From: Monarcha castaneiventris obscurior
Taxonomy: Eukaryota; Chordata; Aves; Passeriformes; Monarchidae
Length of the DNA stretch: 64,000 nt
NCBI GenBank assembly: GCA_026261815.1
Contig: JAMPIT010000890.1
Location: forward strand, 8,710,001 to 8,774,000
Reading direction: 5' to 3'
A program made the translations under genes and the position numbers. The notes beneath the pieces were generated by a model, which was given only the letters and a program-made list of their open reading frames with translations, searched no databases and was not told where the DNA came from. Positions 34,594-45,300 of this stretch are shown one piece after another. Position 1 is the first letter of the stretch, and each line of letters opens with the position of its first letter.

Positions 34594-37474
34594 GAACAGT
34601 TTTTATTTAAGTTGGTTTTCTAGTTTACTTAAAACTTTCCATGTACCCCTCTGAGCTAGGAAAAAATATAAACAATTTGTAAAACAGTTCCCACAAAATG
34701 GAAAAGAGAGAAATTTGTATCAAAATGACCTGTTTTCACAGTGCATGCTGTGTTGGAACTGTCACTTGGACCCTCGTTATGGTTTTCCTTCTACTCTTAG
34801 GAACATTGCAGTTTCACTAGATGTAGAAATGGACTGACCAGAAAAGATTTAGCGTGAAATTCTAATGACCTCTTTGAAGCTAGGATTTCCCTCTGAACTG
34901 ATCCCAGAGTTGTTCACAGTGGGTGCCATGGAGAGTGCTAGGTACTGTAAGCATGAGGGAAGCAGGCCAATTTATCCCAAATTCCTCTTGTCACAGCTGC
35001 TTTAATGAGATGTTGGCAGATAGAAAAGGACACAGTAGGTTATTGCTAACTTGGTGACACAAGTAGTGTAGGGTGTTGCTTCTATTGAATTTGTGGAGCA
35101 GCAGAGGAAACGGGTATACAAGCAGCATCCTCCAGTGTGGCAGCATGGTGAAATTTCATCCTGAAGCAATGAGAAGCCCCTAATCTTGGAACCATTTGAT
35201 GATTCAAAAATAGTACTGGAGGAATCAATAACTCCCCTTTGGGTGGAAAGCTCATGACAGGCTTTGTTCTCTTAAGGTTCAGTTCTTGTTCCTGCCACCA
35301 AACGACCCACATGTGGTGCAGTGCATTGATTTGTGCTACTGTTACAATTCCTGTGCAAAATGTGCCTTTTTCTATACTGTGAGCAGGAAAAGCTGTGGTA
35401 AGATACCAAGTATACTGCACTTCTTGCAAAGTTTATTTCTGAGATAGAAAGTTGCTAGCACAAGTTAATGCAGACACAATCTGTGAGGTGTTATTGGCAG
35501 TGATACTTTGTAATGGCTCTGGCTCGCTAACTAGATGTTAATTTGAGTTATATTAATTTTTCAAAGACTTTCAGTCCAGCTGGAGTTATGAGTCTATGAC
35601 TAATTTTAAAGAAATAAGGAGTAAATGTCATTGCCAAATTTCCTTCTTCCTAGTGCAAAGGAGAGTTCTAATTTTAAATCTGTATTTGAAATTATAACAG
35701 CAGCAGCTATTAGTATTAAGGGAGGTTTAATCTGCAGAACGTTCTGGGTTTAGATCTTGAGGCTAAAATTAAGTTAAAAGTCCAGATATCTACAACTTTG
35801 AACCTTTTTAAGTGCAGAGTTAGCAGCCTAGTTTTGAAAATGCTGTGTGCAGGAAGCACTGATATGTGACTATGTAAGAAGTCTGCCTTGGAAGGCTTCT
35901 GTGGTATCGCAATTCAAGCATGCAAAAGAAAGCTGATGCCATTCATTCTGCCTTATCTACTGCCCTTTCTTCAGAAGAAAAGCCAATAAACTTATCAACA
36001 CAACCACAGGCCAACTTACAAAAGGTTTTAACTGCCGGCACCAGGAAAATATCAGAAAGATTCTGTATGACCACAAATGCAAAGAGCTGAAAGAATATGG
36101 TCATGAGACTGTGTCCTTCAGGGGTTTTGCACAGTTCTGTTGCACCATGTGATGTTTTTATTGTCTTTCTTCTTAAACACTCACAAATTCATTCCAGTAG
36201 CATGGATTAATGGAGGTGATTGGTGAAGCAGTTTCTTGCCACTGGCAGCCATCGAGGGCTTTGCTGTTCCAGAGCACTTGTGTTCCCCATCCTGTTGAGA
36301 TGTCTTCTACAATGATGCATTTTGAGGGAGGTCTTACACAAAACACTGTCTTACTAAACAAAACCAGGACTTTTCTCTTGGGCTTGACACATCTGATGAT
36401 CCTCTGTGGGCTCTGCTGTAGTAAGCATTAGAGCTTCAGCAGATATGTATAGTCTAGGTGAGAAACAAAATCCACTTCTACCCTGCTTCCCACCCTTTAT
36501 AATGCTCCTTGGAAAGCAACCCTGGCGTCAATTTCCCTGTCAGAGTGTTCCTATGGTAGTAACACTCTGTTACTGGTAGATGGAGTCCAAAGCTTCATTA
36601 TGGCTGTCACTTTGGCTGTAGTTCATCTTATGGAGACACAATGTTGCATGACATGATTGCCACGGTAGTGTGCTGGTCCCAAATTCTCTCATGTTATAGC
36701 ACTAATGCCACTGATGTCTCTGCAGGAATAAAACATTTGCTTCCTAGAACGGGGTGTTTGAGAGTGGAAATAAGTGAAAAAGAGTGGACGACTTGAGATG
36801 GGGTATATGAATGGTTCAATGTAATTTGTTTTAGTCCCTTCTCCCTGAGATTGCTGGAGGAGCTTCTCATTCTTCATAGTAATGAAAGGGAAGGGTTGGT
36901 TTGTTTGGTTTGGGGGTTTGTTTTGTTGTTTTTTTTAAAAGCCATGTGATAAACTGTAGTGACTAGAAAGCTATTCCAACGTGATCCAAATTTCTAGACT
37001 CTAATTAGCACAGAACCCTAATGATTACATGGTTTTGAGTAGTGCAGTCTGGGGCAAATATTGTGCCAGAAAGTAGGTAGGAGTTCATTGCTCTCTGAGG
37101 AGGTGTGTAGTGTGAACAGCTGGGGTGTGCTTTCAAAGCAGAGTTGGAGAGAATGTAAGGAACACATAGAGTTCACGTGGGTGCTCTGCAAGGAGTGCAT
37201 TTCCCCCTCTCCAGCACACTGTTGATCTCAAGGAAATGAAACACCAGGAAGATGGAAGCATTGCCCACTTGAAAGGATGAGGAAGAGAACTGAATTAGCT
37301 AGGAGAAGTCAACATCCCAGTCTTTCGATCTAGGAGCTCTTTATTCAATATACTGAGTCTTATAAACCTCAGCAAGTCTGAACCTATTGCCAAGGAAAGG
37401 AAAGAGCAAAGCTCTCAAGGGGTCAGCCTCACCTTTCTGCATATGCTTTAAAACCTGTTTGTATCTCTTTGCAG

Positions 37475-37590
37475 ATTACTATGCCCTTTTTGGTACGATG
37501 TGCCATGGCTGTGAATTCCCCATTGAAGCTGGGGACAGGTTTCTTGAAGCCCTGGGCCACACTTGGCATGACACTTGCTTTGTGTGCTCC
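37475..37590 (+). CDS. PDLIM5: PDLIM5 exon: end of LIM2 and first half of LIM3
   Basis: Two bases complete the Asp ligand of LIM2, then 38 codons run from [10 protein letters not shown] to [11 protein letters not shown]3 ligands present are C9, C12, H31, C34 and C37. The acceptor is TTGTATCTCTTTGCAG and the donor TCC|GTAAGT, phase 0. It is highly conserved with other vertebrates ([28 protein letters not shown]). Read-through would stop at 37644. Confidence 0.98.
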
Positions 37591-38219
37591 GTAAGTAAAG
37601 CTGGTCTACCTTTAAACAAGCCCTGGCAGCAGTGCTTGTGCTAATCTGACCCATATGGGAGTTAACAGCTCTAACCTCTCTCAGTCCCCTGAGCCCAAAC
37701 AAAAAGTGCTTTCCCAGTTATTTGGAAGGTGTGTTGCTATTGTAAGCCTTTGGCACGGGTGTGAGCAGAGGTGTCCTGGATTGCAGCCCGGTGTCCCAGC
37801 ATTTAACCCTCGAAGTTTACTTCCTCGGAGCAAGTGCTGAAGGTCATAAGGGAATGGGCTGTGTTTCCAAAGTAGCAAAAGTGCTTTTGGCATAAGGACA
37901 CTGTAGCCAAGGTATGGCTTGCTAATATTGTATGACCAAAAAAAAATGAAAGAAGAATCCCCAGTCTTAATGACTGGGGTTTTTTACTTAAATTCTAAAC
38001 CTAACTCTGCCCCCACCTAAACACCTGTGGTCTTAAGAAAGGTTATGCTTACACCGACCACTAGTATTACATAAAAAGAGGATCCCTAAAAGAAAGGTAA
38101 TTCTTCCTTTTTTAATATATTTGTGCACAGAACAATACCATGATTTGGCATTCTGAATAGTTGTGGCATAATTCATCTGTCTGAATTGGATGTTCTTTTC
38201 TTTTTTTATGCCATTTCAG
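37591..38219 (+). other. PDLIM5: PDLIM5 last intron (629 bp)
   Basis: Short final intron. It has a perfect 8-bp hairpin followed by T6 at 37959-37985 and a T-rich polypyrimidine tract before the last acceptor (TTTTATGCCATTTCAG). Nothing else recognised. Confidence 0.88.
37959..37985 (+). repeat. Perfect hairpin followed by six T
   Basis: CCCCAGTC (37959-37966), loop TTAAT, GACTGGGG (37972-37979), then T6 at 37980-37985. It has the shape of a bacterial intrinsic terminator but sits in a vertebrate intron, so that role does not apply. An RNA hairpin in the pre-mRNA is plausible. Confidence 0.85.
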
Positions 38220-38309
38220 GTATGTAATGACAGTTTGGAGGGCCAGACTTTCTTCTCCAAGAAGGACAAGCCACTGTGCAAGAAACACGCCCACTCTATC
38301 AACATCTGA
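38220..38309 (+). CDS. PDLIM5: PDLIM5 terminal coding exon: end of LIM3 and stop
   Basis: Twenty-nine codons, [10 protein letters not shown] to KKHAHSINI, and a TGA stop at 38307-38309. LIM3 ligands C2, C20 and H23 complete the domain (C-x2-H ending). The acceptor is TTTTTATGCCATTTCAG. The C-terminus is SINI where the human protein, as I remember it, ends SVNF; LDB3 ends TINL, so this is within family variation. The phase is 0 with the preceding exon. This exon ends the shared reading frame of all seven exons. Confidence 0.98.
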   Translation, partial: VCNDSLEGQTFFSKKDKPLCKKHAHSINI

Positions 38310-38700
38310 TGCTTGGAGTTTGTCTTGTGTAACAAAAGTACTGAGCAGAAAGGTTAAAATGTCCATATTCAATAATTGGTTAAAATTATTTATATACAGT
38401 TTTTCTAAAATGGAAGAGAGATGTGGAAACTTGCAGAAGGGATTGTACACTAATTTTTCAGAGTGTTTATCATTTACAGTTTTGCTTCATAAAAAAGAAA
38501 GGTATTAGGAATTGCACCCAAGCCAAACAATTAGAGTGTCTTTATCTCTACACTTTGCGCATTACTGTATTTCATGATTTTATGACCACATTTATATCTG
38601 TTTCATTATGAGAAGTGAAGTATCTATAAAAGTAAATACCTGATAGTAGAAGTCTTGGTCTTGCTGCTATTCAGCAAATAAAAGGAGATTGGATTCAGCA
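38310..38700 (+). other. PDLIM5: PDLIM5 3' UTR (proximal form)
   Basis: Non-coding AT-rich sequence after the stop, ending near a polyadenylation signal at 38677. The end is inferred from the usual 10-30 nt between signal and cleavage. Longer 3' UTRs using signals further right cannot be excluded, since the next 3 kb have no repeat or other gene. Confidence 0.6.
38677..38682 (+). promoter_or_regulatory. PDLIM5: AATAAA polyadenylation signal
   Basis: An exact AATAAA about 370 nt after the stop codon, followed at about 38721-38742 by a GT/T-rich stretch (GGTGATGTTTTT, GTGTGT) of the kind that forms a downstream element. Confidence 0.65.
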
Positions 38701-41700
38701 ATCCAGATCACTTTATTTCGGTGATGTTTTTAAAGTGTGTCCAGAAGTATTGCAGCTAAACTCCATTAAAAGAGGCTCAAAGTAAAGATCAGATTGCACA
38801 AAATATATAGTTCCAAAACTAATTTTTTTAAATCTAATCTTAGGTTTTTTTTTAATGTGTCTTGTGTACATGTGCCTCCTACACAATTACACGTACCTGT
38901 GCCTTTGCAGTTAAATTTCTGATGGGTTTGCAGAGGACAGAGATTTGTACAAAGCATTTAAGTTGCTATGCTGGTGAAAAAGAATAGTTTAGAAGATGCC
39001 ACTTAAAAGAAAACATAAATGGGATACTTTTCTGTAACTTATGTACTACCAGAACACTAGCCAAAACCCCCTGCTGCTGAAGGTGTGTTTGATAGGATGA
39101 AAATGTCAGATCAAATCTTAAGGGAGCAGGGATTTCGGCTCTTCTGTTTTGCAGTTCAGGTTTTAGGTAGCTTTAAGTGTCTTGGAAAGGGGAAATTGTG
39201 CTGAATCTGCAGGTAACAATGTTTTGTATCCAGAATGTGAGATTCTGGTGTGGAATGAGGGAAGCTGCTGAAGTGCAACTGAGGACATAGTTTTTTTTCC
39301 TCAGTACATTCTTTACCATGTAGCTCATGAATATGTATATTGGTGGTGTGCCAGGTAGCGTACTGAAAACTTAACTTTCTTGCTCAGCTGTTGGGACTTT
39401 TATTAGTTTAGGTTTTATTTTTTTCTCTTTTCTTCCAGATGTAGAGAATGTATTGTTAAATAATACAGCTCAGTATCTCTCAGATCTTGCAAGGGAGCAG
39501 AGAGACAATGCTGTCATTATGCATTTACTGCGAGCCAGATCAGCCAATTCTGTGGCTTGATAAGAATTTCGTGTTCACACAGAGAGGCAGCACAAGACCT
39601 GTGCACCAGCTCAGTCCCCCTTAGCCTCAAATCAGTGCTTAACTGGTCTGGAGCAATTGCAGGCAGACAGGGAGGAGGTAGTGCCCCTCTGCACAGGGTG
39701 AATTTCGCTTCAAAGAATTGCACAACAGAGAAGGGGGCTCTCATGGGACCAGAGCAGATTCCTGAAGGCAACTGAATTTACAGGCTGTTTGATTCAACTG
39801 GGGTGTCAGAGCTGAATTGTTAGTCTTTAGTGCTCTTTCTAGTAGACATTAAACATGACCATTTACTGGTTTTGTTGTTGTGGGGTGGGGATTTTTTACT
39901 GATTCAAAGGACAGTTTTATCTATAAAATCCTGGATAAAGAAGTCACAAAAATTTGCCATGGTTAAGTAAAGCAATTGTAATGAGGAACATCAACAAAAG
40001 AGGAGGAAAGAAAACCAAAATTGCTGTACTGAAATATGAAAAGATACTTGGCTTTTTTATTAATTCAGTGAGACAGGTTCACATTGTGGGACTCTTTCAC
40101 TTTATTTCCTGAAGTTGTTTTTTTTTTCAATATTACCACGTTTCTTTTTTAACTTCCAGTGGTACAAAAGAAATTTGGTAAATTTGGTGAATGTTGGTAA
40201 ATAAGAAGAAATTTGGTGGTACGGTATAAAGCTGTTTAAAATGTTTACACTCTTGTAGATGTACCCTTTTGTGAGTTTGGCTGAAAATCAGAAGGGTGGA
40301 AGCAGACTGGACAAAATATAGTAACATATAAGACAGGTTGCTTTTAAAATTAAGTGGAATGTGGAGAAATGAGACCTACAGACTAGGTTTCAGCGGAGCT
40401 TTATTGCACATGCGTGAGGAAAGAGGGAGGAAATGCACAGGAAAAGGTGTTCAGTAATTTTTGTGATTCAAACCTTGCAATTTTAATGTAGGATAAAAAC
40501 TTCTCAGTTTGTCATTGTCCTTAAAATCCAATTAAATTTTGTTTAGCCTCATAATTCTAATTGGAATTTTATTTTTTGATCCGTATGCTCTAGGGTTTGA
40601 AATTTTGTATTTGTTAATGAATTTGAGGACAAAAGCCTGAAAGGCTTCAATAGAAGTGCTTCATTTAGCTGCTTTGCCTTTTATTTCTGCTTTTATCAAT
40701 TTGTTTAAAATTTTAAAGGAAGCATAGAGTCACTGATAGATAATGAATATTTAATGGCTTTACCAAATTATATAAATCAACTAAAAGGAACATAATTTTT
40801 ATCGTTATTTTAATAAGTGAGATTTTAGTAGAGCACTTTATAATAATGCCATATATCTCACTGAATATTTATTACCCTTTTTTTGGTTGTTGTTTAGAAC
40901 TATTTCATCCTGGTATTATTTTGTTTTATTTGTAAGCCTGCCTTTACCTCTAGAATCTTTTGGGGTCTGAGTGTATGTGTTTAAATATACTTCTCTCTAC
41001 ATGCACACGTATGCCTGTGCATTGAGAGACGTACGTATATATGTGTATTTGAATGCAGACTTGACATAGCAAACCCCAGCATTATTCCATCATTATTTGG
41101 GGATTTTGTGAGATTCCCAACTGTTTTTCACACAACACACATATGACATTCATATTATGAGGGAATATTACAGAGTCAGGAGAGATATATTAATAACCTA
41201 ACTACTGTAGATTTTTGCATGCATTTTCAGTCAGTCATTGTTTTTCTTTCAATACTGCCTGTGAGAGAATTTGGCTTAACCCTGTTTGAAGGTAGAATGT
41301 CTTTATAAGTGAATAATTGATCCATGATGACAGTTTCGCTATGTTGTAATGAAATAATTCAGGATTACATGTAAATATAAATGCGTAATATAACAATGCG
41401 ATCACCTTAAAAGCAGGAGTTGAGTTGTGGTTCAGTGTGTGTTGGTCTGTTAATTCTGTACTTGTTTCTTCACAGAGCTACTTGCATCATCTAGCCATGT
41501 GAGCTGCTTTGCAAACATTGTTTTATGCTAAACTACCAGCTGTTAAATCCTGGTGATTTCTTTGCTTGTGTTTAATAGTCTCTGGCATTAAATTTTGGCT
41601 GTTCACGTTTGCAAGTGTAATTATAATTGAAAAACATAACAAGCAAATAAACCCTACTCAAAAGTTGAAATTCTCTGTCCTCAGTTATTTTGTGGTTGTT

Positions 41701-41820
41701 GGATATTTTCTTTTCCTGAATCAGTAAAGGAGAGCCATGATTGTACACAGGAATACATAGCATTTGAGCTGCTCGTTCTTCAGGTCTTGTGGTTTTTTTA
41801 GAATGGAGCTTTGTTTTACA
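38701..41820. other. AT-rich non-coding sequence after PDLIM5
   Basis: No recognised exon, transposon or RNA gene. It contains homopolymer T runs and a 20-base perfectly alternating purine-pyrimidine tract at 41029-41048. Part of it may be a distal 3' UTR of PDLIM5. Confidence 0.65.
41029..41048 (+). repeat. Alternating purine-pyrimidine tract
   Basis: Twenty bases of strict alternation (ACGTACGTATATATGTGTAT). It is short and mostly AT, so Z-DNA potential is modest. Confidence 0.8.
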
Positions 41821-42358
41821 GGGAAGGACAGGGGGGTGCTGGTGACACCAAAGTGATCCTGAGCCAGTGATAACTCCTCTGTGACAAGGAAGATCACCAG
41901 CCTCCTGGGGTCCATTGGGCAGAGCATTGCCAGCAGATGGGAGAAGGTGATCCTTCTCTGCTCAGCCTTGGTGAGACCCATCTGGAGAGCTGAGCCAGTG
42001 CTGGTCTCACCAGTACCAGAGACACGGCCGTACTGGAGTAAAGAGCAAGGAAAATGGTGAGAGGCATGGAGCATTTGTCATACAGGGAGAGGCTGAGAGA
42101 GCTGGGACTGCTCAGTCTGGAGAAGAGGGGACTCAGAGGGAATCTCATCAATGGATATGAGTGCCTGGACTGGGGAGTCAAGAAAACAGAGCCAGGCTTG
42201 GTATGTAGTGATACTGCAGCTGTGAGGATGGTCAAACTTTGACACAGGTTGCCCAGAGAGATTGTGGAGTCTCTATACAGGAAGATACTCAAAACCTGAC
42301 TGGACACAGCCCTTGGACTAGTCAAGGTCCCTTCCAACCTCGGTGAGTCTCTGATTCT
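41821..42358 (+). mobile_element. Old, diverged CR1 LINE copy
   Basis: It matches an older CR1 type: GGTGAGACCCATCTGGAG, GAGAGGCTGAGAGAGCTGGG, CTGCTCAGTCTGGAGAAGAG and CACAGGTTGCCCAGAGAGAT, ending CAAGGTCCCTTCCAACCTCG then GTGAGTCTCTGATTCT. A translated piece (ERLRELGLLSLEKRGLRGNL) is the conserved CR1 ORF2 tail. Internal deletions are evident, since about 538 bp cover what should be more than 700. The 3' UTR is of a different subfamily from the copies at 1.4, 25 and 33.9 kb. Confidence 0.85.
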
Positions 42359-45300
42359 TCATCTTTTCTCAGGATGGATGGAAAGATGTAAATACCATGT
42401 TGAACGCTGTAGAATATCTAACAATGTAAAACTTACATTGGCCAATTACTGTTTACTTGCTATCCTTACTCCATTCTACTGCCCATCCAGAATACTTTGC
42501 ACTGTTTGTCTGGAAGGGTTTAATATTTTTCCTAATTTTCCAGTGTCCGAGGGAATACTGCCTGCTCTGGCAAGCACTGTCTGGTACTGTACTAAGCTTT
42601 GGCCTGCAGCAGTCTCTGTTTCCACTGCAGGACACTTAAATGTCTGCTCTGACATGGCCAATTCCTTCATGATAATAGCAGTCTGGTAAGAATCCCCTGA
42701 GCTGAGCATCTCTTCACCAGGCAAATGCACTGTTGTTTTCTACCTTTATTTACACAGGCAAAGGAAAACACTGCACACAGCTCTATAAAATTTAGAGGCA
42801 ACTTTACAGAAAACTTGCCTCCCCTTCAGTGTTTAGGCTATGAGTGAGACAAACGCAAGTCTATTTGCAAACAGTACATTAAGCTCCAGAAGCCAAATTT
42901 TTAAAGGCATGAAGTCTGCATTTGACATTTTAATGGCAAAGGTTTGGTTTCTATCAATCACAACGTCATGTAACATTAAAATGCACCGACCAAAAAAAAA
43001 AAAGAGATCTGTCATTCATTCATTAAGATGTTGTAATCCAGTGTAAGATTTATAGGCTTAAAACTCAATGGTGTGTTTTCACAATAAATCCACTTTCACT
43101 GCTCAGCACAGAACAAATCTCTCTGTCACTCAAAATATTTGCTGGTCAAAATGCCCTATATGAGATCTTCAAAGGGTTTCTCACAAAATTGCATATAAAT
43201 CCTTTTACCAGCAAAGGCTTAATTTAGGTTCAAGTTTTACTTTCTTGGGACATTGGTTAATATCTTGTGCTCAGACAAGATCTTGGTTATATCAGAAACA
43301 CATAGAGCCTAATTTATTATTAGCAGTCTGGTGTTAATTAGGGGGAATTACCAGAAATAGTTTGCTTGATGGAAATTTATTATGGTATCACACTTTACTG
43401 ATGGCGAAATAGGAGTCACTGAAAGAGTGCAGCTCCTTCTCATAACCAGCTAATTAATAAGGTGCCAAAATTCCTCTGAGAAGGGTTTGGTCCTAACTAT
43501 GGGAACCTCACAGAGCAAATGGTTCCTATGCAGTATTTAAAATTTAAAAGAGGAAAAGAGAGACGAGAAAAAGCTGCCCAGCAGAAGTCTCAAAAGTGGT
43601 ATGGCTTTTTCTTGCATTTATGAAAGAAAATATTTAGCTGTGTTTCCAAGCTCATTAAAGAATGGCTTTTCTCAGACAGAAAAACAACAGCTAATTTATA
43701 ATCTTGTTTGGTATGCTTGAACTTGGTTTTCAGTTTTACTTCTGCATACTGCAGACTACAGCTTGTAATTTTATGAATTGGGCTTATAATGAGCTTTTAT
43801 ATTACTCTTTATTACTTTGCTTAATGGTCTTTTTCATTATCATTTGCCAGGAAAGTTGAGGTTGGCTTAGATAGGAAACTGAAAAATAGAGCAAATCTCT
43901 GATAAGCCCCCATCTATTTTATGTATGGCAGTTTGGGGATAGCCACTGTGTCATTAGAGATCTCGTGAAAGTTGTGTGAGAACAGCATGTCATAATAAAA
44001 TGGAGTGAAAGCAAAAACGTCTGTAAAGAAATTTAAAATCACCACACTAAAATTTACGCAAGGCTGATTTTTTAAAAAATACTTAAGATGATAGGGTATG
44101 TGAGTTGTAATAAAGCACTTTAGTATTTGCACTGTTAATACCTTGAACTATTGAAAAATATCCAGCGTTTTGGGTATACTTTAAAAGGTTTCTCCTGTAC
44201 TGTGAGACTAAGGATTGTGTCATTGTGCTCTGAGTAATATTCACACTTTCCATAGGATCACAGTTGTTTCCTTTTCAGTTCTCCTGCCTTTGCTTCACTT
44301 TTTCTTACTGCTGGGCAGTGCCGTTGTTTGTTTTAAAATATTTCAGTACGAGATAATCCTGTCAGGTGTGTCCCTTATTTCTCTTTGTGATGCATCAATG
44401 AAATGTCAAATGTTCCTTTGGTAAATATAAACTTGCACTAAATTTTGGCACGCTTTCCGAAGTGTCAAGTTTTCCCACCCAGAAGTTTCCGCTGGAAAAA
44501 TAACTCGAGATACTATATCCCACATAAAGTCTTTATTTCCCTCAAAATCCATCAAGCAAAAGAGAAACACGTGAAAACAAGTAGAGGGCCAAAATCATGG
44601 ATAAACTAAGCGGGTACAACCTCACTGATTTCAACTTATTCCCCTCCAAGTTAAAAATGACAGATATCAAAGCCACTTTAATTTTATGCTTACATTTTTC
44701 CAGAGAGCAAGATCAGAATTACACTAAGGATTTGGTCTTTGGTTTTATCAGGATTTCCTTTTACCTAGGATCCAGTACTGGACTTACATGTGGCTTTAAA
44801 CAACTGCAGTGAAGTTGAAGTTAATTTGCTAAAAAAAGTTTGACTTTTTTTTCCACACGTGGTACCCACTGACAGTCAGTAGAGGACTACTGGGAAATCC
44901 ACACAAGTGTTATCTGGAGAAGAAAAGAGGTTGGACTTTCTCAGAAATAAATCTATGTGTGTTAGTGGAAGTTAAATGATGCTACAATAAGGCTGCAAAT
45001 TTGTCTTTAAATCTTGCACGTTATTTTTTGATGCTTCTTTTTCATTTTTTCCAAGTGGGTGTCTTTTTCCAAGTGTGGTGGCAATCAGTTCCTGAGGATG
45101 CTCTGATGAAGCCTGTGGTGTGCTACCCCTCCCACCCCAAAAACAAAGTCTTTTACAAGGTTGCAGAGCTTTGGCATAAGTTTCCTAATACCATATTAAT
45201 CTTAAAGGCAATTTCATGGCTGTAGTAGGAAAATCTTGTCTTTTTCTGCTCAGTAGTAATTAGAATTCAAGGATTGTGGTGTCTTGTGGCCGCACTGCAT

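Larger units (their letters stand above)
33289..37474 (+). other. PDLIM5: PDLIM5 intron (4.2 kb)
   Basis: Intron between the core of LIM2 and LIM3. It contains the antisense CR1 at 33919-34575 with its attached TAT microsatellite, and a G/T-rich run at about 36895-36935. The rest is unremarkable AT-rich sequence with no exon seen. Confidence 0.8.
1203..38700 (+). other. PDLIM5: PDLIM5 gene, 3' half (gene span in this window)
   Basis: Seven exons on the + strand encode the linker and three LIM domains of PDLIM5 (ENH), a member of the Enigma family with PDLIM7 and LDB3. The family scaffolds protein kinases and other partners at actin/alpha-actinin structures such as the Z-disc. The assignment rests on near-identity of the translated LIM exons to the vertebrate protein as I remember it, on consensus GT-AG borders at every junction, and on agreement of phase at all six introns seen. 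The N-terminal PDZ domain and early linker exons are not in the window, so the gene is partial at its 5' end. The right end is set by a polyadenylation signal and is approximate. Confidence 0.96.

Noticed and set aside
37959..37985. Rho-independent terminator
   Set aside because: The shape fits, but the context is a vertebrate intron transcribed by Pol II, so it is listed only as a hairpin.
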